Under the pieces are notes generated by a model. The model saw only the letters and a program-made list of their open reading frames with translations. It was not told where the DNA came from and did not search any database. The translations under genes and the position numbers were made by a program. Positions 52,975-61,958 of a stretch of DNA of 64,000 bases are shown in pieces; position 1 is the stretch's first letter; every line of letters starts with the position of its first letter. Where the stretch lies: NCBI RefSeq assembly GCF_042661605.1, contig NZ_JBHSWJ010000002.1, positions 3,740,502-3,804,501 on the forward strand, read 5' to 3'. The stretch comes from Branchiibius cervicis. GTDB taxonomy: Bacteria > Actinomycetota > Actinomycetes > Actinomycetales > Dermatophilaceae.

Positions 52975-54068
52975 GCCAGGTCCCGGAGGCGCGCGGCCAG
53001 CGGCTCGGCCAGGATGTCGGCGATGAAGGCACCCTGCCCGGATTCGGAGCCGGCGAGGTACTTCAGCTTGTCCGGCCCGCGCCGGATCGAGGTGAGCTCC
53101 AGGTGCAGCCATGCCTCGTCGCGCAGTGCGGTCGTGTCGGGATTGTCCGGATCGGGCGCCGGCGCTTGCTGCCAGCCGGCGATATAGGGCAGCCGCGAGT
53201 CGTACATGCGGTCGAAGCGGCCCAGGATGTCCAGGTAGATGAGGGTGAACGCGTCGCGTTGCGCCTCGTCGAGTTCGCTCAGGTCGTGCACTCGCCGCAG
53301 CGGGTAGAGATGCACCTCCACCGGCCAGCGGGCCGCGAACGGCACGAACGCGAGCCATTCCTCGTTGCTCGCCACGGTCCGCGGCCCCGCCTGTTCGAAC
53401 GCGATGAGATCGCCGAAGAGGTTCCGCCCGTGGGCTTGACGGTGGGCGGCGGCGTGCATCAACTCGGTGTACGCCCGGGGCGGAATGAACGGGTAGCCGT
53501 AGATCTGCCCGTGCGGGTGCTGCAGGGTCACCCCGATCTCGATACCCCTGTTCTCGAACGGGAAGACGTGCTTCACGACCTCGAGTTCATTGAGGTACGT
53601 CGTGCGGTCGGCCCACGCGTCCACCACCAGCCGTGCCTGGGCCGGGGTGAGCGCAGCGAAGGTGGAATTGTGATCGCTGGTGAAGCACAGGACTTCGCAG
53701 CGACCGGTCGCGGGACGGATCTGCTCGAACCCGTCGTTCTCGGTTATCACGCCCTCGATCTGCGTGGCGAAAGATGGAAAACGGTTCTCGAAGGCTACGA
53801 CCTGGTACTCGGGCGAGGGGACCTCGGTCATCCGGCCATCGCGCGACGGGCACAGCGGGCACTGATCGGCCGGTGGCATGTAGGTGCGGTTCTGCCGCGC
53901 CGACGAGACGGCGATCCATTCACCGGTCAGCGGGTCATGCCGCATCTGCGACATGACGACCGACGGCTCCAAGGGCCGGCGATCGACCGACGGCACCCGG
54001 TGGGTGCCGTCGGCGTCGTACCAGATGATCTGTCGGCCGTCGGCCAGCAGCGCCTCGGTGCGCTCCAC
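52971..54068 (-). CDS. galT: Galactose-1-phosphate uridylyltransferase
   Basis: A 365-residue HIT-superfamily enzyme that swaps UMP between UDP-glucose and galactose 1-phosphate. The nucleophile His is in LQHPHGQIYGYPF, and zinc-site residues include CPLCPS near residue 70. The N-terminal SVDRRPLEPS and RHDPLTGEW are standard. It precedes galK and lies 6 bases after a DUF4282 gene on the same strand, so all three may be co-transcribed. Confidence 0.94.
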   Translation of the reverse strand: MERTEALLADGRQIIWYDADGTHRVPSVDRRPLEPSVVMSQMRHDPLTGEWIAVSSARQNRTYMPPADQCPLCPSRDGRMTEVPSPEYQVVAFENRFPSFATQIEGVITENDGFEQIRPATGRCEVLCFTSDHNSTFAALTPAQARLVVDAWADRTTYLNELEVVKHVFPFENRGIEIGVTLQHPHGQIYGYPFIPPRAYTELMHAAAHRQAHGRNLFGDLIAFEQAGPRTVASNEEWLAFVPFAARWPVEVHLYPLRRVHDLSELDEAQRDAFTLIYLDILGRFDRMYDSRLPYIAGWQQAPAPDPDNPDTTALRDEAWLHLELTSIRRGPDKLKYLAGSESGQGAFIADILAEPLAARLRDLA

Positions 54069-54074
54069 GGCGGC

Positions 54075-54830
54075 TTACTTGCTACTCGAGTCCTTGTCGC
54101 GACCGGCGATCTTGGCGATATTCAGCGCCACCTCGAGCAGGATCCGCACGGAGATGATGAAGAACAACAACCAGATGATGTCGGCGATGGTGTGGAACGT
54201 CGCCGAACCGCCACCCATGTTGCTGTAGCCGTTGGTGGAACCCCAGTAGTAGGTCAGGTTGCTGAGCAGGTTGAGCACCGCCCACACGATGGCGCCGAGG
54301 AAGACGATGCTGGCCAGCCTGCCGGTCAGCGACTTCTTGAACTGCAGGTCCGAGAACAGCGCGCCCAGACCGTCACCGGCGCCCTTGGCGACTTTGCCGG
54401 CATCGTTGGCGAACTGGCCGCCCACCGCTGCCGCCTGTTGACCGAAGCCCGGACCGCTCGGCTGCTGCGCCTGCTGCGGAGCGCCCTGCTGGGGGTACCC
54501 CTGCTGCGGATACCCCTGCTGGGGGTAGCCCTGACGCGGCGCGCCCTGGGGAGCGCCCTGCTGGGGATAGCCCTGTGTCGGCTGCTGGTACTGCGAGGGG
54601 CGCGGTTGACCGGGCGCCGGTTGGCCGGTTGCGGGCTGCTGCGCGGCGGCGGGCTGGGGAGCCTGCTGGTGGGTAGGGGCTTGGTACGGCGCCTGCGGCT
54701 GACCGCCGGCGGGGGTGCCGTGCGTGGTGGTCGGTTGGGTGTGCTCCGGACCGGGGTAGGACTGACCGAGACTGCCCGGCTGGGCGGGCTGCTGGGGGTC
54801 CGGGGTGTTAGGGGTATCGGAGTCGGTCAT
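54075..54830 (-). CDS. DUF4282 membrane protein with Pro/Gln-rich N-terminus
   Basis: A 251-residue protein. Residues 1-~135 are low complexity, with several YPQQG units and Ala/Pro/Gln tracts. The C-terminal ~110 residues form the DUF4282 domain: a charged amphipathic stretch (GLGALFSDLQFKKSLTGRLA) and two hydrophobic helices (IVFLGAIVWAVLNLLSNL and IADIIWLLFFIISVRIL). The function is unknown. It is the first gene before galT and galK, but the link to galactose is probably only positional. Confidence 0.82.
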   Translation of the reverse strand: MTDSDTPNTPDPQQPAQPGSLGQSYPGPEHTQPTTTHGTPAGGQPQAPYQAPTHQQAPQPAAAQQPATGQPAPGQPRPSQYQQPTQGYPQQGAPQGAPRQGYPQQGYPQQGYPQQGAPQQAQQPSGPGFGQQAAAVGGQFANDAGKVAKGAGDGLGALFSDLQFKKSLTGRLASIVFLGAIVWAVLNLLSNLTYYWGSTNGYSNMGGGSATFHTIADIIWLLFFIISVRILLEVALNIAKIAGRDKDSSSK

Positions 54831-54973
54831 GGTCGTCTTCCTCGAAGAATCGCGTCGGGAGTGCTTCTTGTTCTCAACCTAGCCGAGGCCGCCCACACCC
54901 TCGGGTTACGCGCCGAGGGGTACGCGGCGGTCTGCCGCGCACCCGGGTGAGGCGCGGATCACACCGACCCGAA

Positions 54974-54999
54974 TTGCACTTTGAGGCATCAAAATGCAA
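54974..54999 (+). promoter_or_regulatory. 11-4-11 inverted repeat, probable TetR operator
   Basis: TTGCACTTTGA and TCAAAATGCAA flank a 4-base centre, with 10 of 11 pairs complementary. It ends 11 bases before the TetR start at 55011, inside the promoter region, and its AT-rich character stands out in this GC-rich DNA. It is the natural autoregulatory site for the TetR/MMPL pair. Confidence 0.8.
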
Positions 55000-55010
55000 A
55001 CGTTTTGTTC

Positions 55011-55589
55011 ATGTCCACCCTGACGCGCCGAGACCAGACGGCACGGCGCATCACCTTCTGCGCCCAGAGTCTGGCCGTCCAGCAGGGTTACGACCACTTC
55101 ACCCTCGACGAACTGGCCGAGCAGGCCGGGGTGTCCCGGCGCACGCTGTTCAACTACTTCCCGGGCAAGCTCGATGCCGTCCTCGGCGCCCGTCCCGGCC
55201 TGCCCACCGAGGCCGTCGAGAGGTTCGTGGCCGGTGGCCCGCAGGGTGAGATTCTCGGCGATCTCGGCGAACTGGTCTGCGCGCTGCTGACCGTGTGGGG
55301 ACCACTCACCCGCGAGCAGTGGGCCACCATGCGAGATTGCCTCATCGCCAATCCGAGGGTGTTCAACGCGGCGATCGAACGCTTTGATGACATCGCCAAG
55401 ACCATGACCGAGTTGGTCGAGCAACGCTCCGGGTTGCCGCGCGAAGAGGCGTGCGTCGCGCTGAGTGTGATCAAAGGGGTCTTCGGGAGCGCCCTGGACC
55501 AATTCGTCGAGCGCCCCGACGACCGAAGCCTCGACACCATCGTCCGTGACCACCTGCGGGTGGCCCGGTCCCTACTTTCCATCCGCTGA
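55011..55589 (+). CDS. TetR-family regulator of the MMPL transporter
   Basis: A 192-residue TetR protein with HTH FTLDELAEQAGVSRRTLFNYF, the standard family pattern, and a ligand-binding helical domain with no recognisable effector motif. It lies 24 bases before an MMPL transporter gene on the same strand and behind an inverted repeat, so it very likely represses itself and the transporter. ATG 55011 follows the operator; an in-frame upstream start at 54981 would place coding sequence in the operator and is rejected. Confidence 0.88.
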   Translation: MSTLTRRDQTARRITFCAQSLAVQQGYDHFTLDELAEQAGVSRRTLFNYFPGKLDAVLGARPGLPTEAVERFVAGGPQGEILGDLGELVCALLTVWGPLTREQWATMRDCLIANPRVFNAAIERFDDIAKTMTELVEQRSGLPREEACVALSVIKGVFGSALDQFVERPDDRSLDTIVRDHLRVARSLLSIR

Positions 55590-55613
55590 ACCGCACTCAC
55601 CGAACGAGGAACC

Positions 55614-57944
55614 ATGGCGACTCTGCTCTACAAGCTCGGCCACGCGGCGTACCGCAAGTGGTATTACTTCCTGGCCGCCTGGATCGTGGCGCTGGTCGGG
55701 TTCGGCGCCCTGGCGGGAGCGGTTAAGCAGCCCTATCAGGACACCTTCTCCATCCCCGGCATCCCGTCGCTGCAAGCGCAGACGATGCAGCAGAAGCTCT
55801 TCCCGGGCACCGGGAACGCCGAGGACCAGGCATCGGTCACGGTCGTCGTCGCTGCGCCGAAGGGTCACACCCTGAAGGAGCCCACGTACTCCAATGCCGT
55901 GAACGACCTGATCGCGCAGTTGAAGAAGGTCCCGCAGATGCCGGCGGACGCCAAGACGCTGGTCAACCCGGTGCAGGCCTCGGCGGCGCAGTACCAGATG
56001 GCGGTGCAGGCCGCGGTCAAGCAGGGACAGCCGCAGGCGGTCGCCGAGGCCAACGCCAAGGCGCTGCTACCGCTGTCCGCCGACGGCCGGATCGGCACGA
56101 TGACCTTCGACTTCGACGTCGCCAAGGTGACCGATGTGAAGCCGGCCAGCCAGGATGCGGTGCTGGACGCACTGGCCGACGCGCGCAAGAGCGGTCTGCA
56201 GGCCGAGGTCAACGGCAGCGGCATGCAGAGTTTCGATGTCGAGGGTGGCTCGGGAGAGCTGCTCGGTGTCGCGGTCGCGGCGCTGGTCCTGTTGATCACC
56301 TTCGGCTCCCTGGTCGCCGCCGGCCTGCCGATCCTGTCGGCCTTCGTCGGCGTCGGCGCAGGGACCATCGGGGTGATGATCGCCAGCAAGTTCACGACTA
56401 TCAGCACCACGACTCCGATCCTGGCCACGATGATCGGTCTGGCGGTCGGGATCGACTACACCCTGTTCATCCTGTCCCGGTACCGCTCGGAACTGCGGAA
56501 CACCGACGACCGCGCCCACGCGGCCGGTCTGGCGGTCGGAAAGGCCGGCTCCGCGGTGGTCTTCGCGGGCCTGACCGTATTGATCGCACTTGCCGCGCTG
56601 GCCGTCGTCGGCATCCCGTTCCTGACCACGATGGGTATGGCGGCTGCGGGCACCGTGTTCTTCGCGGTGCTGGTTGCCCTGACCCTGTTGCCGGCGATCC
56701 TCGGCATGTTGAAGTCGCATGCGTTCGGTGGCTCGTTCCGCACCCCGCACCGCGAACTCGACTCCGACGGCAAAGTCATCAACAACGGTGTCCGCTGGGC
56801 ACGCTTCATCGGGAAGCGACCGGCCGTCATCGGCGGCATCATCACGCTGGTGCTGATCGTGCTGGCGGTGCCGGCCAAGGATCTGCACCTGGCGCTGCCG
56901 ACCGACTCGACGGCGGCAACCAATACCACCCAGCGCAAGGCCGCCGACCTCATCACCGAGGGCTTCGGCCCCGGCCGGGCCGCGCCCCTGATCACCGTGG
57001 TCGACGCCACCGGGATCCAGGACCCCAAGGAGCGCCTCGCGGCGTTCGGCGGGGTCACCGAGTGGGCCGCGAAACAGGGTGACGTGGCCAACGCCCAGGT
57101 GATCGCGGTCAACCAGGACTCCACGGGTGCGCAGATCCTGATCACGCCCAAGTCGGGTCCTGACGACGAGGCGACGACGACGTTGCTGCAGAACCTGCGC
57201 GACGGTCAGGCAGGTATCGAATCCCAGACCAAGACCACGGTCGGCGTCACCGGGGTCACCGCCATCCAGACCGACGTCTCCGACGCCTTGACCTCGGCGT
57301 TGCCGAAGTACCTGGCGATCGTGGTCGGCCTGGCCTTCATCCTGCTGATGATGGTGTTCCGCTCCATCCTGGTCCCGCTCACCGCCACGATCGGCTTCCT
57401 GCTGTCGGTCCTCGCGACGTTCGGTGCGACGGTGATGATCTTCCAGAAGGGCGCCTTCGGGATCTTCTCCGGCGAACCGATCGTCAGCTTCCTGCCGATC
57501 ATCCTGATCGGGATCGTCTTCGGCCTGGCGATGGACTATCAGGTGTTCTTGGTCAGCCGGATGCGAGAAGCCCACGTGCACGGGGCCGACGCCCATGAGT
57601 CCGTCGTCGACGGCTTCCGGCACGGTGCCCGCGTCGTGACGGCCGCGGCCTGCATCATGATCTCGGTGTTCGCGGCGTTCATGCTGCAAGGTCAGCAGTT
57701 CATCGTCTCGATGGGCTTCGCGCTCGCGGCCGCCGTCTTCTTCGACGCCTTCCTGGTCCGCATGACCCTGATCCCGGCGGCGATGTTCCTCATGGGGGAG
57801 AAGGCCTGGTGGCTGCCGAAGTGGCTGGACAAGATCCTGCCGGCGGTGGACGTCGAGGGCGAGAAGCTGCAGGCCATCAGCGGCGACTCCTCGCAGCACA
57901 CGCCCAAGCACGCCGCCCACGAGGAAGCACCCGACCCGGTCTGA
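55614..57944 (+). CDS. MMPL-family (RND) transporter
   Basis: A 776-residue RND-type exporter with two similar halves: a helix, a large extracytoplasmic loop, then a block of five or six helices in each. Family marks are MIGLAVGIDYTLFILSRYRSEL in the first half (proton-relay Asp in GIDYTLF) and GIVFGLAMDYQVFLVSRMRE in the second. Relatives export lipids or drugs with proton motive force. AGGA upstream of ATG 55614 serves as a ribosome binding site. The TetR gene in front suggests induction by a toxic or lipidic ligand. Confidence 0.92.
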   Translation: MATLLYKLGHAAYRKWYYFLAAWIVALVGFGALAGAVKQPYQDTFSIPGIPSLQAQTMQQKLFPGTGNAEDQASVTVVVAAPKGHTLKEPTYSNAVNDLIAQLKKVPQMPADAKTLVNPVQASAAQYQMAVQAAVKQGQPQAVAEANAKALLPLSADGRIGTMTFDFDVAKVTDVKPASQDAVLDALADARKSGLQAEVNGSGMQSFDVEGGSGELLGVAVAALVLLITFGSLVAAGLPILSAFVGVGAGTIGVMIASKFTTISTTTPILATMIGLAVGIDYTLFILSRYRSELRNTDDRAHAAGLAVGKAGSAVVFAGLTVLIALAALAVVGIPFLTTMGMAAAGTVFFAVLVALTLLPAILGMLKSHAFGGSFRTPHRELDSDGKVINNGVRWARFIGKRPAVIGGIITLVLIVLAVPAKDLHLALPTDSTAATNTTQRKAADLITEGFGPGRAAPLITVVDATGIQDPKERLAAFGGVTEWAAKQGDVANAQVIAVNQDSTGAQILITPKSGPDDEATTTLLQNLRDGQAGIESQTKTTVGVTGVTAIQTDVSDALTSALPKYLAIVVGLAFILLMMVFRSILVPLTATIGFLLSVLATFGATVMIFQKGAFGIFSGEPIVSFLPIILIGIVFGLAMDYQVFLVSRMREAHVHGADAHESVVDGFRHGARVVTAAACIMISVFAAFMLQGQQFIVSMGFALAAAVFFDAFLVRMTLIPAAMFLMGEKAWWLPKWLDKILPAVDVEGEKLQAISGDSSQHTPKHAAHEEAPDPV

Positions 57945-57994
57945 TCGCCTGCGAACCGGCGCCGGCAGCCCTCCGATTGCGAGACAATGGAGGG

Positions 57995-58909
57995 GTGCCG
58001 GCGCTGATTCTTCTGTTCATCGCGGCGGCATGCGTGCTCACGACCCATGTGCTGCCGCGGTGGCGCGGTCAGGTGCGCGCGCCGGGTTCCAGCCTGTTCC
58101 TGTGGCAGGCGGTTTCGGTCGCCGCGATCCTGGCCGGCGTCCTGCTCGCCCCCGTGGCCGTGCTCGGCGTCGTCCGTGACGGCCCCGACCTACCGAATCC
58201 CGCTGCCCACCTGCCGTTGGTGCTGGTGGCCGTCGTCATCTCCGGTGTCCTGTGCGGTCGCCTGGCCGTCCGGGGCCATCGAGTGGGTACGGCGTTGCGG
58301 ACCTCCCGGCGCCAACATCGCGAACTCGTCGACCTGCTCGCGGTGGATCCCGGCGGCGAGCCGCTACCCGACGTACGTCGATGGCGCGCCCTGGGCAGCC
58401 CGCCGCACTCCCTGCGCGTGCTCGCGCTCGAGACGCCGACGGCGTATTGCGTCCCCGGCCTCAGTGGCCGTGTGGTGGTCAGCGACGCGGTCGGCGAGCG
58501 GTTGGGACCGGTCGGCCTGCAGGCGGTCCTGGCGCACGAGGTGGCCCACCTACGGCAGCGGCACGACCTGATCCTGGAGTTCTTCACGGTGCTGCACACC
58601 GCCGTACCCACCGCGTTGCGCAGTGATCACGGGCTGAGTCGCGGCCGCTTGCTGGTGGAGATCCTCGCCGACCGCGGCGCCGAACAGGTTGTGGGTCGCA
58701 CGCCGGTGGCCCGCGCGATCGTGTTGCTGGCGGATGCACCGCATCCCGCCGGGGCGATGGGTACCGGCGGCGCCCCGGCCGTCGCGCGTCTCGAGCGGTT
58801 GGCCGATACTCGTTCCTACACTGCCCAGACGGTGATCGTGAGCCTGGTCAGCGCGGTGCTGATCGCGCTGCCGCTGGCGGTCACCGCCTGGGCGCTGGCG
58901 GGGTACTGA
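57995..58909 (+). CDS. M56 (BlaR1-like) membrane metallopeptidase
   Basis: A 304-residue protein with three N-terminal hydrophobic segments, a cytoplasmic peptidase domain with zinc motif HEVAH (181-185, QAVLAHEVAHLRQRHD) and a third ligand in LLVEILADRGAEQ, and one C-terminal helix. In BlaR1/MecR1 such a domain cleaves a BlaI repressor; no BlaI-like gene is adjacent and there is no penicillin-sensor domain, so the target is unknown. GTG 57995 has GACAAT 6 bases before it. The gene is convergent with the lipoprotein at 58913. Confidence 0.83.
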   Translation: MPALILLFIAAACVLTTHVLPRWRGQVRAPGSSLFLWQAVSVAAILAGVLLAPVAVLGVVRDGPDLPNPAAHLPLVLVAVVISGVLCGRLAVRGHRVGTALRTSRRQHRELVDLLAVDPGGEPLPDVRRWRALGSPPHSLRVLALETPTAYCVPGLSGRVVVSDAVGERLGPVGLQAVLAHEVAHLRQRHDLILEFFTVLHTAVPTALRSDHGLSRGRLLVEILADRGAEQVVGRTPVARAIVLLADAPHPAGAMGTGGAPAVARLERLADTRSYTAQTVIVSLVSAVLIALPLAVTAWALAGY

Positions 58910-58912
58910 CCC

Positions 58913-59689
58913 TCACCCCTGGATGGCCCCCGCCGGTGCGGTGGCCGGGGCAACAGCGTTCCACCGGTCGAAGACGTACCTCTCGGTCTTGCCGCCCTCG
59001 GTGTGCTCGGCGCGCATCAGATGTCCCGAGCCGTCGGCGGCGATGATCCCCGTGGTCTGGCTGTCGGCGATCCGCCAAGCCGGCACACCGTTCTCGGAAA
59101 CGGTGGTCAGTTTCATCTTCGTGGTCTTGGCGTCGCTGAAGTCGCTTTCCATCTCATCGAAGAGGCTCTTGAGGGTCAGATCGCTGAAGCTCTGGGCGGC
59201 GGTCGAGGGAACCACCACCCATTTACCGGCGTAGGTCGAGCCCTTGGTGTTGCCCGAGGACTTGTAGTACGCGGCGTCCCCGTTCACGTATTCCTTGCCG
59301 TCGACCACGACGAACTGCACCACACCGCCGTCGGTGGCGGAGCTGTTGGAGATCGAGCCGCGCTGGTTCTTGCCGTCGACGGTTCCGGCCAGCTCGATCT
59401 TGATCGTGTCCTTGCCATCGAGATCCTCGGCGACCACGTGCGCGCTCTTGACCTGCGCGAAGCCGGCGTTCATCTGGCGCACGGCACCCTGCACGGTGGG
59501 AGTTGCCGCGGCGGCGCTGGTGGTCGACGTCGGGCTGGCGGAGGAGGTGGAGCTTCCGGTCGTCGTACTCGCACCGGCGGAGTTGCTGCCGGTCGTGCTG
59601 ACCGTGGTGGTGCCGCCGCAGGCGGCCAGCGCAAGGGCCAGGCCAGCAGCAGCGACGGACAGGGTGGTTCGGGTGACGTGACGGGTCAT
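58913..59689 (-). CDS. LppX/LprG-like lipoprotein 1
   Basis: A 258-residue lipoprotein. The signal peptide ends in a lipobox with cysteine in LALAACGGT, then a Ser/Thr-rich linker (~25-60), and an LppX_LprAFG-like half-barrel domain (FAQVKSAHVVAEDLDG, IKIELAGTVDG). Mycobacterial relatives bind acylated lipids in a hydrophobic pocket. It is paralogous to the protein directly upstream and is the last gene of the NagZ/sugar-transport operon. Confidence 0.82.
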   Translation of the reverse strand: MTRHVTRTTLSVAAAGLALALAACGGTTTVSTTGSNSAGASTTTGSSTSSASPTSTTSAAAATPTVQGAVRQMNAGFAQVKSAHVVAEDLDGKDTIKIELAGTVDGKNQRGSISNSSATDGGVVQFVVVDGKEYVNGDAAYYKSSGNTKGSTYAGKWVVVPSTAAQSFSDLTLKSLFDEMESDFSDAKTTKMKLTTVSENGVPAWRIADSQTTGIIAADGSGHLMRAEHTEGGKTERYVFDRWNAVAPATAPAGAIQG

Positions 59690-59715
59690 CCGGTCATGGT
59701 AGGTGCTGGTCGCGC

Positions 59716-60507
59716 TCAGGTCGTCACCGCATTCGACGGGGCATCGACCGTGGGTGCCGAGTCCCACTGGTCGAACGTGTAGGCCTGGGTGTTCAGCAGG
59801 CCCTTGTTGGATGCGCGCAGCAGCCGGCCGCTGCCGTCGGCAGCCACCAGGATCGTGGTCTGGGCGTTGGCTGCCTGCCAGATCTTCTTCCCGTCGCGGC
59901 TCGACTCGGTGACGGTCAGGCCGCGGCTCTCACTCCTGGACAGGTTGGAGTTCAGGTCGCTGAAGATGGTTCGCAACGTGAAGTCCCGGGTGGTCGATGC
60001 GGCACTGGCTGCCGGGATCGACAACCAGCGTCCGGCGACTTGCTTGGCCCGGGAGCTCGGCACCCCGGAGTATCGGTAGTACGCCTCGTTGCCGTTCACG
60101 TAGACGCGCGCGTCGACCGTGCGGATCTCCGCCTTGACGTTGTCCTTGTTGATGGTGAGCACGGTGCGTTGGTTGCTGCCGTCCACGGTGCCGGAGACGT
60201 CCAGCGTCCGCGTTTCGTCGTTCTTGGTGTATGTCGCGACCAGGTGAGCGCTCTTGGCGGTGGTGAAGTTCGCGGCGATCTGGCGGGTGAGGTCCTCGGC
60301 GGTGGGCAAGCCGCCGGTACTCGACGCGCTGCTACCGGGGGTGGTGCTTTGTGTCGGGCTTGCTGAAGGCGTAGGGCTGGCTGGAGGCGTCGAGCTGGTG
60401 GCGCCCGAGGGCAGCGTCAGATGGATCGATGACGCACAACCGGTCAGGCTCAGCGCCAACGCGCACGAAGCGGCGATTCGGGCAAGACGAGGTCGTGCGA
60501 TGCTCAC
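59716..60507 (-). CDS. LppX/LprG-like lipoprotein 2
   Basis: A 263-residue paralog of the preceding lipoprotein: lipobox Cys in LSLTGCASS, a Pro/Ser/Thr-rich linker, then the same domain (TTAKSAHLVATYTKND, TLDVSGTVDGSNQ, RVYVNGNEAYYRYSG). GTG 60507 overlaps the GH3 stop by 4 bases, so the lipoprotein is translationally coupled to the NagZ-type enzyme. A lipid or glycolipid carrier role is inferred from the family. Confidence 0.82.
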   Translation of the reverse strand: MSIARPRLARIAASCALALSLTGCASSIHLTLPSGATSSTPPASPTPSASPTQSTTPGSSASSTGGLPTAEDLTRQIAANFTTAKSAHLVATYTKNDETRTLDVSGTVDGSNQRTVLTINKDNVKAEIRTVDARVYVNGNEAYYRYSGVPSSRAKQVAGRWLSIPAASAASTTRDFTLRTIFSDLNSNLSRSESRGLTVTESSRDGKKIWQAANAQTTILVAADGSGRLLRASNKGLLNTQAYTFDQWDSAPTVDAPSNAVTT

Positions 60508-61958
60508 CTGTCTGATCGTAGGTGCGACCCGGGACGCAATGCCTCCGCAAGAGCGTCGGTCAGGACGCGGGCCTGCCCCCAGGTGCACACCACGGCCGGG
60601 TGTCGCAGGGCGGCGGGGGTGGGCCAGCCCAGCTCGACGGCGATCGCTTCCGGATTCTGCTCCAGGCAATGGGCCAGCCACGCCCAGACCCGAGGATCAC
60701 TGCTGGCCCGGCGCCCGACGATCACCGCTGGTCCGCTCGGCGGCACAGTCTGATCGAGCGCATCGACGGCGACGTCGGTACTCGAGCCGAGGGCCAATTG
60801 ACCCCAGACCGTCTCTCCGACAGCGGGGTTCGTGCCGCTGGTGATGCGGAGGACCGTGACCGGGCCGGGCGCAAGGTGGGGCGCGTCGGACACGACCCGG
60901 TCGGCGACGGCTCGTGCTCGAGCGCGTCCGGTGGCGATGGTGGCCGGATCGGGCATGGCCGCGCCGGTCCATCGCTGCCGCAGTGCGCCGACGCGCTGCG
61001 CTGCGTCGAGCAGCCGGTTGGCCGCGAGACTGCCGTCACGGACCGCGGCTTCGATGGCCTGCACGCACTCGAGCAGTACCGTCGGCGTCGGTCCGAGAAG
61101 CGGGCCCAGGCACAGTAGATCCGCTCCGGCGACGAGGGATTCGACGGCAGCGGCCGGGATTCCGCGACCCTGGCTGGCACCGGCCATATCGAGCGCGTCG
61201 GTGACGATGACCCCGTCGTAGCCCAGTTCGTCGCGCAGCAGCTCGGTGAGGACCCGGTGGCTCAGGGTCGCGGGGCGGCCGGGATCGAGGGCCTGCAACA
61301 CAACGTGCGAGGTCATGATGGCCGGCGCTTGTGACGCGATGGCCATCCGGAACGGCAGGAGCTCGCGCTCGCGCAGGGTTGCCGCGTCGGCTGTCACCGT
61401 GGGCAGTGACACGTGGGAGTCGGTCGCGGTGTCGCCGTGGCCGGGGAAGTGTTTGAGACAGCCGGCGACACCCGCGTCGGCGAGGCCGGTGAGATAGGCC
61501 ACCGTGTGCCGCCCGACCAGCTCCGCGTCCGCACCGAAGCTGCGGGTGCCGATCACCGGGTTGCGCCAGTTGCTGTTGACATCGGCCACCGGCGCGAGGT
61601 TGAACCACACTCCCGCATCGCGCAATTCGGTACCGACGGCGGCGGCGACCACGCGCGTGGCGTCCTCGTCGTCGACCCGACCGAGGGCGGCGTTGCCCGG
61701 GTAGGGGCTACCGTCGAGAGCGTGCAGCCGGGTGACGTCCCCGCCCTCCTCGTCCAAGGTGAGTACGGCGTCCGGAGCCAGGGCGCGTACCTCGCGTCCC
61801 AGCGCCGCGAGTGAGGATCCTTCGGCGATGTTGTTGCCGTAGAGGCAGATTCCGCCGAGCCCGGCCTCGTAGGCGGCGGGTAGCCAAGCCGGGATCGAGG
61901 TGCCGTCGAACGCGGCGAGCAGGACGCCGTACGCCGCGCGTTTGATGTCGGCGCTCAT
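60504..61958 (-). CDS. nagZ: GH3 family beta-N-acetylhexosaminidase, NagZ-type
   Basis: A 484-residue GH3 enzyme. The NagZ-type motif KHFPGHGDTATDSH contains the catalytic His/Asp dyad of the beta-hexosaminidase clade. The nucleophile aspartate is in VIVTDALDMAGAS. The C-terminal ~140 residues are an additional domain. There is no signal peptide, so it would act in the cytoplasm on imported GlcNAc-containing sugars such as wall fragments or chitobiose. It overlaps the permease gene upstream by one base (TGATG). Confidence 0.9.
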   Translation of the reverse strand: MSADIKRAAYGVLLAAFDGTSIPAWLPAAYEAGLGGICLYGNNIAEGSSLAALGREVRALAPDAVLTLDEEGGDVTRLHALDGSPYPGNAALGRVDDEDATRVVAAAVGTELRDAGVWFNLAPVADVNSNWRNPVIGTRSFGADAELVGRHTVAYLTGLADAGVAGCLKHFPGHGDTATDSHVSLPTVTADAATLRERELLPFRMAIASQAPAIMTSHVVLQALDPGRPATLSHRVLTELLRDELGYDGVIVTDALDMAGASQGRGIPAAAVESLVAGADLLCLGPLLGPTPTVLLECVQAIEAAVRDGSLAANRLLDAAQRVGALRQRWTGAAMPDPATIATGRARARAVADRVVSDAPHLAPGPVTVLRITSGTNPAVGETVWGQLALGSSTDVAVDALDQTVPPSGPAVIVGRRASSDPRVWAWLAHCLEQNPEAIAVELGWPTPAALRHPAVVCTWGQARVLTDALAEALRPGSHLRSDR

